Assembly (NCBI GenBank): GCA_003662205.1 | Contig: QMXQ01000032.1 | Coordinates: 1 to 11,068, forward strand | DNA: 11,068 nt | Direction of reading: 5' to 3' | Source: Candidatus Bathyarchaeota archaeon | Lineage (GTDB): Archaea > Thermoproteota > Bathyarchaeia > TCS64 | In this document: positions 5,226 through 11,068 of the stretch, in pieces | How positions within the stretch are numbered: position 1 is the stretch's first letter | How the letters are laid out: every line of letters begins with the position of its first letter | The notes under the pieces: model-generated | What the model was told of the DNA's origin: nothing | The model's input: the letters and a program-made list of their open reading frames with translations, nothing else | Database searches by the model: none | Translations under genes and position numbers: made by a program

Positions 5226-5280
5226 GTTTGCGGCAGGGTCATCGAGGCGGGGAAGGAGCCGGAGCCGCGCGTCGTCTAGC

Positions 5281-5772
5281 CTACCACGGGTGCTTCTTCA
5301 GCTTCAGGAGCCATGCGAAGAGGTTGGTTATGAAGTGGATGGGGACGGTGACGACGAGGATGGCGACCACCCGCTCCCACGTGGGCGGGGGCGGCACGAC
5401 GGAGACGAGGGCCACGGCGACGACGATGAACCCAAGCTGATCGGCGACGGGGGAAGGCGCGCCGGGCTCCATCCCTAGACGCCTCTTGAAGAAGGAGACG
5501 ATGAGGTCGCCGCCGATGGCGCCGACGGCCAGGAGGAGGCCGCGCAGGGGCGCGAGCTGGATCAGCCCCACGGCGGTGCCGACGGCGATGCCGGAGAGGG
5601 TGCCGCGCACCGTCTTGTGGCTGCCAAGGAGGGGTTTGCCGTCCCGCCATGTGCGCCCTCCGTCGAGGGGGCTGCCGCCTCCGCAGAGGACCGGCGCGGC
5701 GTTGGCCAGGTAGGCGGGGAGGTAGAGATAGATGGTCTCGGCCATCCAGAGGACGTCGGCGGCGGTCACCAT
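5281..5772 (-). CDS. carS: CDP-archaeol synthase (CarS), 163 aa
   Basis: Membrane enzyme that transfers CMP from CTP to 2,3-bis-O-geranylgeranylglyceryl phosphate, giving CDP-archaeol, the precursor of archaeal polar ether lipids. Family motifs are present: 'YLPAYLANAAPVL' (17-29), PLDGG (35-39), 'LLGSHKT' (48-54), GGD plus 'SFFKRRLG' (87-100), DQLG (111-114) and the C-terminal 'HFITN...LKLKKHPW'. About four to five hydrophobic segments span the membrane. The length is normal for the family. The start at 5772 is chosen over 5820 because it overlaps the radB stop (ATGGTGA), indicating coupled translation; the following GTG at 5769 is also possible. The gene appears intact, unlike the nearby tail genes. 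Confidence 0.92.
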   Translation of the reverse strand: MVTAADVLWMAETIYLYLPAYLANAAPVLCGGGSPLDGGRTWRDGKPLLGSHKTVRGTLSGIAVGTAVGLIQLAPLRGLLLAVGAIGGDLIVSFFKRRLGMEPGAPSPVADQLGFIVVAVALVSVVPPPPTWERVVAILVVTVPIHFITNLFAWLLKLKKHPW

Positions 5773-6461
5773 GGCCGCTCCACATCCGTCAGCCCCGCGT
5801 CGCTGAGGCCGAATCTGCACGCCCCCTGGGTCTCGGGCTTCTCCAGCACCGCCTGCCGTACCCCGGGCGTCTGCGTCCTCTCCAGCCTCAACACGGTGTC
5901 CGACCAGTACCGGAGGAGCCTCTGGGCCACCGGCTCGACCTGGGGGGGCTCGGCGCCGAGGACGCTGTGGACCTGGCCCATGAGCAGCACCGCTGCGCCC
6001 TTGGTCTTCGCCGTCTCGGAGAGGAAGGCGAGCTGCCGGTTGAGCGCCTTGTTGATGGCGAAGGTCCTCGAGGCGTCGCCGGCCTCGAGGCGGTAGAGGC
6101 CCGTGATGGAGTCGACGATCACCGGCGTGGCCCCGTGTTTGAGGAGCGCCGGCAGCCCCTCGATGATCTCGGTCTGCTCCGAGAAGCTGCGCGGCCTCCA
6201 GATGAGGAGGCGCTCCAGCAGGCTGCCGCCGTCGGGCCCCGCGATCTGCGTGAGGCGGTTCGTGGAGAGCCGCTGGTCGGCGTCAACGTAGAAGACCTTT
6301 CCGCCGGGGTCGGCCCGGAGGTGGCTGATGGCGCAGCTGAGGGCTAGGGTCGTCTTCCCCGTCGCGGCCTCTCCGTATATGAGGGAAACCTTTCCGAAGC
6401 GAAAGCCGCCGCCGAGGACCCCGTCGAGGACCCCGCAGCCAGTTGAGAGACGGCGCTCCAT
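5766..6461 (-). CDS. radB: RadB recombinase paralogue (231 aa)
   Basis: RecA/RadA-fold ATPase of the archaeal RadB family, which lacks the N-terminal helix-hairpin-helix domain of RadA and is thought to help homologous recombination, perhaps as a mediator for RadA. Walker A is GEAATGKT (30-37), Walker B is VIVD (114-117), and a Gln-containing GQVHS motif (162-166) follows. The start 'LSTGCGVLDGVLGGGF' is typical of the family. Length is normal for RadB (roughly 220-240 residues). A TATA box lies about 33 bp upstream, predicting a leader of about seven bases. The 3' end overlaps carS, forming a two-gene unit. A general RadA-like or KaiC-like ATPase is a less likely alternative. Confidence 0.9.
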   Translation of the reverse strand: MERRLSTGCGVLDGVLGGGFRFGKVSLIYGEAATGKTTLALSCAISHLRADPGGKVFYVDADQRLSTNRLTQIAGPDGGSLLERLLIWRPRSFSEQTEIIEGLPALLKHGATPVIVDSITGLYRLEAGDASRTFAINKALNRQLAFLSETAKTKGAAVLLMGQVHSVLGAEPPQVEPVAQRLLRYWSDTVLRLERTQTPGVRQAVLEKPETQGACRFGLSDAGLTDVERPW

Positions 6462-6490
6462 CGAAGCTCCAGTTCTATTCCCACATACCT

Positions 6491-6498
6491 AAATATAA
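6491..6498 (-). promoter_or_regulatory. TATA box of the radB-carS unit
   Basis: Minus-strand TTATATTT lies in the 44-bp gap between the kinase stop and the radB ATG. It predicts a transcription start near 6468 and a leader of about seven bases. The radB-carS pair can therefore be expressed independently of the kinase and of the structural genes upstream. Confidence 0.65.
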
Positions 6499-6505
6499 GT
6501 CGCCT

Positions 6506-7501
6506 CTAAAGGAGCCTCGACGCCGACCAGACCAGCTCCCCCTGCTCCCGGATCAGCCTGTCGACCGCGCCGCGCGTGACCGCCGCTGTCGCCCCCGGAG
6601 CCGTCACGCACGCGGCGCCCGCCGCCGCCCCCTCAAGCAGCACCCGTTTGAGGACATCCAAGGAAACGGCGGGGAGGCGTTCCCGGTCTATGGGGGCGTC
6701 GAGGATGGCGTGGATGACGCCGGCGCAGAGGGCGTCGCCGGCCCCCGTCGGGTCCACGGCGTCCACCTTGAATGGGGGCACCTCCAGCTTCAGCGCCTCA
6801 GTGGCGGCCACGAGGCCCCTCGCTCCCATCGAGATCAGGGCGAGGCATGCGCCCTCGTCGATGAGGACGTCGGCGGCGGCTCCGGGGTCTCTTGCGCCGG
6901 TGAGGGTGGAGGCCTCCAGGTCGTTGCAGTGGAGGACGTCGATGAGGGGTAAGGCTGAGGCGAGGCGGCTCCATCCTTCGCCGTGGGGCATGACGACGTC
7001 GACCACGGTGAGGCATCTCCGTCTCCGGGCCGCGTCGAGGACCTCGTGCAGGTGGGGGTCCAGCACCTTCAGCCCGCCCACGGTCCCGAGGAAAAGAAGG
7101 TCGGGGCGGGCGTCCTCCAGGGCCGAGAGGAGGTGGCCGGGCGAGAGCATGGTGTTAGCTGCCAGCTCGGCGAAGAAGCGTCTGTCCTCTCCCTCGACGA
7201 CGAGGACGAGGTTCTTCGCCGTGTGCACGTCGCCGAGTCTCTCGGTGTAGGTTTTGACGCCGCGCCGTCTGAGCGCTTCTTCGAGGAAGTCGCCGAGGGG
7301 GTCGTCGCCGACGCAGCCGGCGGCAGCCACATCGCGCTCCCCCAGCTGGGCGAGGTCTATGGAGACGTTGACGGCGTGGCCGCCAGCGCAGAGCTCGATG
7401 CCTCGGGGCGCGTAGACGAGGTCTCCGGGCGCCCCTATGCGGGGTAGGCCCGCCGCGACGAGGTCGCAGATGAAGCTGCCGGCGCAGAGGACGCGTGCCA
7501 A
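6506..7501 (-). CDS. PfkB-family carbohydrate or nucleoside kinase (331 aa)
   Basis: Ribokinase-like enzyme that phosphorylates a sugar, nucleoside or related alcohol using ATP. Signatures are a GG-containing substrate motif (40-54, 'GGHAVNVSIDLAQLG'), 'VGDDPLG' (64-70) and the C-terminal anion-hole and catalytic-base motif 'DPTGAGDA' (250-257) with Asp256 as base. Length fits the family. The only usable start is TTG at 7501, because an in-frame TGA lies three codons upstream; no strong Shine-Dalgarno sequence precedes it. The substrate cannot be told from the sequence: ribose, adenosine, fructose phosphate and others are all served by this family. It ends 44 bp before radB and lies 45 bp after the last viral-type gene. 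Confidence 0.9.
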   Translation of the reverse strand: MARVLCAGSFICDLVAAGLPRIGAPGDLVYAPRGIELCAGGHAVNVSIDLAQLGERDVAAAGCVGDDPLGDFLEEALRRRGVKTYTERLGDVHTAKNLVLVVEGEDRRFFAELAANTMLSPGHLLSALEDARPDLLFLGTVGGLKVLDPHLHEVLDAARRRRCLTVVDVVMPHGEGWSRLASALPLIDVLHCNDLEASTLTGARDPGAAADVLIDEGACLALISMGARGLVAATEALKLEVPPFKVDAVDPTGAGDALCAGVIHAILDAPIDRERLPAVSLDVLKRVLLEGAAAGAACVTAPGATAAVTRGAVDRLIREQGELVWSASRLL

Positions 7502-7510
7502 GTCGGATCA

Positions 7511-7527
7511 GGTAGGAGTTGCCTACC
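7511..7527. repeat. Perfect inverted repeat upstream of the kinase
   Basis: GGTAGG and CCTACC form a perfect 6-bp inverted repeat separated by five bases, about 10-26 bases ahead of the TTG start of the kinase. It could be an operator, an RNA hairpin limiting translation or read-through from the viral genes, or a boundary mark. No T-run follows on the minus strand, so a classic intrinsic terminator is unlikely. Confidence 0.45.
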
Positions 7528-7546
7528 CTGTTTTCAACTCTTCCGT

Positions 7547-7753
7547 TCAGAGCCCCTGTCTGCGGACCCAGGCGACGAGGTCGTCGTAGCTCATCCCCTG
7601 GAGCTGCTCCAGCCCCATCCGCATGGCGATCTTCCTGAGGAAGTGGAGGCTGATCTTCCGTCCCCGCCTCCGCCTGATCCGCTCCTGCTCGATGCGGTGG
7701 TGGATCTTGTCGGCGAGGAAGTCCCACTCCTCGTACTTCGCCGTCCTGTTCAT
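7547..7753 (-). CDS. Small basic hypothetical protein (68 aa)
   Basis: Not recognised. It is wholly helical in appearance, with a very basic centre (RIRRRRGRK) between an N-terminal helix 'KYEEWDFLADKIHHRIEQE' and a C-terminal helix ending 'YDDLVAWVRRQGL'. The ATG at 7753 has GAGGAG a few bases ahead and lies eight bases after the TGA at 7762, so it is probably the last gene of the structural operon. The longer version from 7822 is rejected because it overlaps the preceding gene. In tailed viruses, small genes after the tail module may encode tail chaperone, lysis or regulatory proteins; nothing distinguishes these here. Confidence 0.6.
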   Translation of the reverse strand: MNRTAKYEEWDFLADKIHHRIEQERIRRRRGRKISLHFLRKIAMRMGLEQLQGMSYDDLVAWVRRQGL

Positions 7754-7761
7754 CTCTCTCC

Positions 7762-7930
7762 TCAGACCTCCGCCCTCCACGCGCCCCGGGTCAGGCCGAG
7801 CTCGCCCCGGACCTGCCGCCACTTCACGTGGGCGAGGAGGCCTCCGAGGTCGTCCCCGGCGGGCTGGGGCGCACGTCCGGCGTGTAGCCCCCGTCGGGGG
7901 TCGCCGCCGCCAGCAGCTCCAGCTCGCAGG
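7762..7930 (-). pseudogene. Possible small frame-split gene after the tail gene
   Basis: Two frames each look protein-like over half of this stretch. The upstream half reads 'CELELLAAATPDGGYTPDVR' (frame ending at 7824). The downstream half reads 'DDLGGLLAHVKWRQVRGELG' and continues to a TGA at 7762. A one-base shift near 7855-7870 would join them into a protein of about 55 residues. No ATG, GTG or TTG lies at the expected start just after the TAA at 7931-7933. The TGA at 7762 fits the spacing of the next gene. The alternative is that only the short GTG-started piece (7762-7828) is translated, or nothing. Confidence 0.3.
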
Positions 7931-8899
7931 TTAGTCGCCGGGGACGTAGCGGTGGCGGGCCCGCTGGATCTGGAAGGTCTCCTTGTAGAGGCCGTCCTTG
8001 AGGCTCGTGACCTGCACGTGCTGGGGCGGCCTGTACCCGGGCTGGGCCAGGCCCCTGGTGGCGACACGGAGGTGGACCGTCGGGTTCTTGTGGTGCTGGA
8101 GGATGCCGTCGGCGACGTGCTGCGCGTAGGTTGTGGACGTGATGGTCTTGTCCACCTCGACGAGTCGGCGGCGCCCGTACCTGGCCTGGCTGGCCGCGTC
8201 CTCGGCGGTGACGGTGACCTCGGGGCGCTCGAACCTGAGCTTGTCGATCTTGAAGCCCCCGGCGCCGAGGTCCCCCGACGCCCGGTAGGCCTTGATCATG
8301 ATGCGGCGGACGTCCTTCGTCGGATATCCCTCGCCGACGGTGAAGTCCGAGAGGTCGAGCTCCACCTCCGTCCAGGCGTCGGCCTGGGGCGGCGTGATCC
8401 CCTCCAGCTTCCAGTGGTTCTCCCAGAGCCACGAGGACTTGCAGAAGAGGTAGACGGCGAGGCTCTCGGGCTGGAGGCCCGAGTCGTATTTGAGCCAGAA
8501 GCGGATCTTGGAGGCGGCACTTATGTCCGTCGGCGGGATCTCGACCCGCATCCTGAACTGGGAGCCGGGGTTGGTGGTGTTGAACCTGATGCAGGCGTCG
8601 CCGCATTTGGCGTCGCCCGAGTCCTCGGTCGGCGACCCCTGGTCCTGAGGATCAGGGCTGCTCCAGCTGTCGGCGTTCTCCGTCCAGCTGTCCTCATCCC
8701 GGGGCCAGTGCTCCGCCTCGTAGATGATGAGCTTCACGTCGTTGGCGAGGGGGCGCGCCCCCTTCATCGTCTCCCTGACCTGGATGCGGAGGATGTTGGC
8801 GGCGTTTCCGTCGGAGCCATCGCTCAGGGGCGGCCCCGTGAGGCGCCAGGCCTCTGGAAGTGGAGGTCGCCGCCGGGGTCCACCCAGAGGTTGGCGCAC
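7931..8899 (-). CDS. C-terminal fragment of the tail protein
   Basis: Sense begins near 8854 ('EAWRLTGPPLSDGSDGNAAN'); the first 15 or so codons of the open frame are shadow. It includes 'GDACIRFNTTNPGSQFRMRV' and a jelly-roll-like carbohydrate-binding region (about 60-210). A C-terminal part follows with 'ASQARYGRRRLVEVDKTITS', 'AQHVADGILQHHKNP' and 'YVPGD'. That last part matches the general style of tail-hub or siphovirus minor tail proteins, where a YGRR-type motif and 'a..~A..iL.....P' helix precede a beta domain. The TAA stop at 7931 ends it. No ribosome-binding site is seen at its start, which supports a fragment rather than a gene of its own. Confidence 0.6.
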   Translation of the reverse strand: MRQPLGGPRRRPPLPEAWRLTGPPLSDGSDGNAANILRIQVRETMKGARPLANDVKLIIYEAEHWPRDEDSWTENADSWSSPDPQDQGSPTEDSGDAKCGDACIRFNTTNPGSQFRMRVEIPPTDISAASKIRFWLKYDSGLQPESLAVYLFCKSSWLWENHWKLEGITPPQADAWTEVELDLSDFTVGEGYPTKDVRRIMIKAYRASGDLGAGGFKIDKLRFERPEVTVTAEDAASQARYGRRRLVEVDKTITSTTYAQHVADGILQHHKNPTVHLRVATRGLAQPGYRPPQHVQVTSLKDGLYKETFQIQRARHRYVPGD

Positions 8900-10010
8900 T
8901 CCCCCCCGACGGGAAGCTCGCCGTCTTCGCCAGCTTCTGCAGGAGGCTGAAGACGGGCTCGTCCTCGAAGGCGTTCTCCATGGTCCTGTTGGTGGTCTCC
9001 ACCGACGCGTGGGTGAACTCGGGGAGCTCCGCGTCGGCGACAGCCTCGACGACGGCGCTGATCTGGGTGGGGGAGGCGAACTCGCCGGTGTAGGTCCGCC
9101 CCAGCATCAGCTCCCCCAGGTCCTCGCCGACGAGCTCCACCGTCGGGCTGTCGGGCTCCCCGCCCACAACCCTGTCCACGATCCGCCCCCTGATGAGCTT
9201 CTCCTTGGGCTCCTCGCCCTCGGCGGCGCTCGCCAGGTAGACCATAACGATGTCGCCCACGCCCGCCCTCACCGCGCCGCTCCTCGGCTCCTCCACGAAG
9301 AGCCTGTAGACCTCCGCGGCGCCCAGGGCTCGGGAGAATACGTGGGCCTCGTCCACGGCCACCTCGGCGTAGTCGGTGTACCCGGCCTGGGTGTGGAGGC
9401 AGCCGAAGGTGAGGTCGTAGACGTCGAGGGCGATGACGCCGAGGGCGCCCGAGGCTCCGCCGTCTAGCTCGCCGTCGACGTAGACCCTCACGGCGTCTTC
9501 GGCGGGGCTGACTACCCCGACCAGGTGATGCCAGGTGTCGTCGGCGAGGGCCGCCGAGGTGGTGTACTGGAGGACGTTCCCGGAGTCGTCCCGGGCGTAG
9601 AGCCGGACCTTGTCGGAGCTGAAGTTGAGCTGGACCCGGTTCCAGTTCCCTGCCGGCGTCTCTCCGAAGCCGGCGATGACGCCCGTGGCGCCGGGGGGCG
9701 CCTTCATCCAGAGGGCGATGGAGAAGCCGGGGCCGTCCGCCTCGATCTGGGTCAGCAGCTCCGTCTCCAGGCGGTCGTCCACGCCGTCGAAGCTGAGGGC
9801 GCCGCCGTGCTTCCCGTCGATCCACGTTCCGCCCACGACCGTGCCGTGCCCCTTCTCCCCGCTCAGGTCGTAGGCCCTCGACCTCCAGCCGAATCCCTCG
9901 TCGAACCTGTAGCGCCTCAGGGTGGCGCCGTAGAGGGGGGCGCCCAGCAGCCTCAGCTTGAATCCGCTCACCGCCGTCGTGGTCTGGAGGTCGATCTCGA
10001 CCTCCTCCAC
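8694..10010 (-). CDS. LamG-domain and hub fragment of the tail protein
   Basis: The open frame runs from a GTG at 10010, though the sense begins upstream near 10094. Residues about 30-225 are a LamG/concanavalin-like fold: 'YRFDEGFGW', 'GGALSFDGVDDRLE', 'FSIALWMKAP', 'DTWHHLVGVV', 'VRVYVDGELDG', 'AEVAVDEAHVFSRALG' and 'AEVYRLF' are classic strands. Such domains bind sugars or surfaces. Residues about 240-375 resemble a phage hub protein ('GRIVDRVVGG', 'VELVGEDLGELML', 'VFSLLQKLAK'). True sequence ends near the G7 run at 8901-8907; the rest of the frame, down to 8694, is shadow. Confidence 0.6.
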   Translation of the reverse strand: MEEVEIDLQTTTAVSGFKLRLLGAPLYGATLRRYRFDEGFGWRSRAYDLSGEKGHGTVVGGTWIDGKHGGALSFDGVDDRLETELLTQIEADGPGFSIALWMKAPPGATGVIAGFGETPAGNWNRVQLNFSSDKVRLYARDDSGNVLQYTTSAALADDTWHHLVGVVSPAEDAVRVYVDGELDGGASGALGVIALDVYDLTFGCLHTQAGYTDYAEVAVDEAHVFSRALGAAEVYRLFVEEPRSGAVRAGVGDIVMVYLASAAEGEEPKEKLIRGRIVDRVVGGEPDSPTVELVGEDLGELMLGRTYTGEFASPTQISAVVEAVADAELPEFTHASVETTNRTMENAFEDEPVFSLLQKLAKTASFPSGGSAPTSGWTPAATSTSRGLAPHGAAPERWLRRKRRQHPPHPGQGDDEGGAPPRQRREAHHLRGGALAPG

Positions 10011-10092
10011 CTCCGCCGGGATCAGGGGCGGGCTCCTCAGGATGGCGACGTAGTCCCAGTCGATGTGGGCAGTCTGGTTCCCGATGGAGGAC

Positions 10093-10509
10093 TTCGTAGA
10101 GCCTGATCTTGCTGATGGTCTTCCCCGGCGTCAGCTCGAAGGTCCGGGTGAAGAAGCTGGAGCCGGCGGCGGACCAGTCGATGGAGGTATAGGTGGCGTC
10201 CGAATACGCCACCCGGATGCGGTAGAAGGGCGAGACGCCGCCGCCCCTGAGCCGGGCGCGGAGGAGGGGGTGGTCGTCGGTGCTCAGGCTGAGGCCGCTG
10301 AGGTCCTTCTCGTAGCTGCAGCCGCCGGGGGTGTCGCCCTCGGTCACCTCCATAACGGCGTAGTCGCCGGCGATGGTCCCGGCGTTCAGGAAGCTCTGCT
10401 CGGCGGCGCCGGACACTAGGCTCCAGCCGGTGCGGAAGCCGTCGTCTATCCAGCCGGGGCTCTCGTATATCTCGATGTGGCAGAGGGGCCACTCGGGCGT
10501 CGGCGTCAC
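10093..10509 (-). CDS. N-terminal fragment of the tail protein
   Basis: Begins VTPTPEWPLCHIEIYESPGW and runs to about 'KTISKIRLYE', where the sense passes to another frame that continues 'SSIGNQTAHIDWDYVAIL'. The segment is rich in beta strands with repeated aromatic and Thr/Ser residues, like carbohydrate-binding modules that precede a 'KIRLYE...DWDYV' strand pair. The frame itself stays open much further (to 8824), but beyond about 10093 the translation is Arg/Pro-rich shadow. If the shift is not corrected, the translated product would carry this domain with a nonsense tail. Confidence 0.5.
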
Positions 10510-10754
10510 GGTCCCATCCTCCGGGCCCTGAGGACGATCTCCGCGCCGAACTCCCGTATCAGCGCGTCGGCGTCGAGGCCGCCCCGCGGCGGCCGGTCGA
10601 AGGTGATGAATATGAGGCCGAACCGCTGGACGGTGCCGCCGGGGACGACGTACTCGCCGCGGTGGAGCAGGTAGAGGCCGGTCCGCTCGACGGGGCCTCC
10701 CCGCTGCATAGATTTGACGTAGGCGTAGACCATGGCGCCGGCGGCGATGGCCAT
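10506..10754 (-). CDS. C-terminal part of a tail tape-measure-like protein (82 aa visible)
   Basis: A hydrophobic segment 'MAIAAGAMVYAYVKSMQRGG' is followed by 'GLYLLHRGEYVVPGGTVQ', a pattern common at the C-terminal end of tail tape-measure proteins, and by 'GLDADALIREFGAEIVLRAR' as the last helix. The stop overlaps the GTG of the tail gene downstream, as expected in a tail operon. Tape-measure proteins are normally many hundreds of residues long, so nearly all of it is missing. The frame is open further upstream (to about 10904) and reads sensibly back to about 10810 ('AQAVLAALTGRWCLIP'), but there is no good start there. It is probably a remnant joined by deletion to the preceding gene. 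Confidence 0.55.
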   Translation of the reverse strand: MAIAAGAMVYAYVKSMQRGGPVERTGLYLLHRGEYVVPGGTVQRFGLIFITFDRPPRGGLDADALIREFGAEIVLRARRMGP

Positions 10755-10777
10755 CGGGATGAGGCACCAGCGGCCGG

Positions 10778-11068
10778 TCAGCGCGGCGAGGACCGCCTGG
10801 GCGGCGGCAGCTGCTGGAAGTGGTCGATGAGGAGGGGTTTCCCCGCAAGGGTCGGCGCCGAGGCGGCCAGCTCCTCCTCCAGGTAGACGCGGACCTCGGG
10901 CCACTCCTCAGGGTGATAGGTCTTGATGGGGTGGAGGGCCCGCCCCCTGATGAGGACGCCCGCCACCGGGGAGGCCGTCCCCACCCAGTTAGGCCCCTCC
11001 CGGGCCTTCTGGCCCCTGATGGGCCTGGTGTCGTCGAGGCCCGCCTTGTTGAGCCACCTGTAGTAGAC
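10778..11068 (-). CDS. Possible prohead-protease-like protein, partial (96 aa visible)
   Basis: Open to the right window edge, so the start is outside. The visible part reads 'PVAGVLIRGRALHPIKTYHP', then a helix 'EEWPEVRVYLEEEL', then 'TLAGKPLLIDHFQ'. The order of a barrel strand, a helix and 'GKPLLIDH' resembles phage prohead (capsid maturation) proteases, in which the His after 'pll.d' is catalytic. This is inference from memory of the fold. A real protease would continue for about 100 more residues, but here the frame ends after 'QQLPPPRRSSPR'. Within about 30 bases the sense moves to the tape-measure-like frame. A deletion fusion or misassembly is likely. Confidence 0.45.
   Translation of the reverse strand, partial: VYYRWLNKAGLDDTRPIRGQKAREGPNWVGTASPVAGVLIRGRALHPIKTYHPEEWPEVRVYLEEELAASAPTLAGKPLLIDHFQQLPPPRRSSPR

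Larger units (their letters stand above)
7931..10509 (-). pseudogene. Tail/baseplate-hub-like protein with LamG domain, split by frameshifts
   Basis: Taken together, four consecutive segments in three frames make one coherent protein of about 860 residues. The GTG at 10509 overlaps the tape-measure stop as GTGA and has GGAGGA ahead, a good start. The frame changes near 10085-10097, again at a G7 run (8901-8907), and again near 8850-8860. In order the segments give a carbohydrate-binding-like N-terminus, a LamG/concanavalin-like domain, a hub-like region, and a C-terminal tail-protein region. The order after the tape measure suits a tail hub or host-attachment protein of a Caudoviricetes virus. 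Frameshifts could be real decay, sequencing error, or less likely programmed shifts. The fragments are listed separately. Confidence 0.65.

Noticed and set aside
7643..8950. 435-residue plus-strand open frame opposite the tail gene
   Set aside because: Composition is dominated by Gly, Val, Leu, Asp and Pro with no recognisable domain. The minus strand there gives coherent tail-protein motifs.
8824..10848. A single 674-residue minus-strand protein
   Set aside because: Only the parts near 10093-10509 and about 8855-8907 read sensibly. The rest is Arg/Pro-rich shadow of the LamG frame, so this is a frame-shifted mosaic and not one protein.

Overview
The window reads as archaeal DNA of high GC content, combining an integrative tailed-virus (Caudoviricetes-like) or provirus with a short block of cellular-type genes. 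Archaeal origin is supported by an intact CDP-archaeol synthase (CarS, ether-lipid synthesis), a RadB recombinase paralogue, and TATA-box promoters about 25 bp ahead of leaderless or short-leader first genes. RadB suggests a euryarchaeal or related lineage, but I cannot fix the phylum. Nearly everything is on the minus strand, so transcription runs from high to low coordinates. There is no gene-free stretch over 300 bases. I see no rRNA, tRNA, CRISPR array or insertion sequence.

Right part (about 11068-7547): a tailed-virus structural module that looks damaged. It holds, in transcription order, the end of a possible prohead-protease-like protein, the C-terminal end of a probable tail tape-measure protein, and a long tail/baseplate-hub-like protein with a LamG-type domain. 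One or two small genes follow. The head-to-tail transition is far too short, which suggests an internal deletion or a misjoin. The tail gene is split across frames at three places, one of them a run of seven G/C.

Middle (about 7501-5281): three intact genes of cellular type. They are a PfkB-family sugar or nucleoside kinase, RadB with its own TATA promoter, and CarS, whose start overlaps the end of radB. They lie between the tail module and the integrase, where temperate tailed viruses usually carry cargo genes. They could equally be host chromosome between two elements.

Left-centre (about 5182-3452): a tyrosine-recombinase integrase with a zinc ribbon and charged helical tail, then a control region. 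Two paralogous ribbon-helix-helix (RHH) regulators face away from each other across about 113 bp containing repeats of a CCATGNATGG-like sequence. A third, more distant RHH-like gene converges on and overlaps one of them. This looks like a genetic switch.

Left part (3452-1): a very compact operon opened by the minus-strand RHH gene. Nearly every junction is a 4-nt ATGA or GTGA overlap and each internal gene has a strong Shine-Dalgarno sequence. Products include a coiled-coil peptide, a conserved protein that may be a single-strand-annealing factor, two tiny membrane proteins, a protein resembling a widespread phage family of unknown function, and four small zinc-ribbon proteins. A further gene appears to start at base 3 and run off the left edge.
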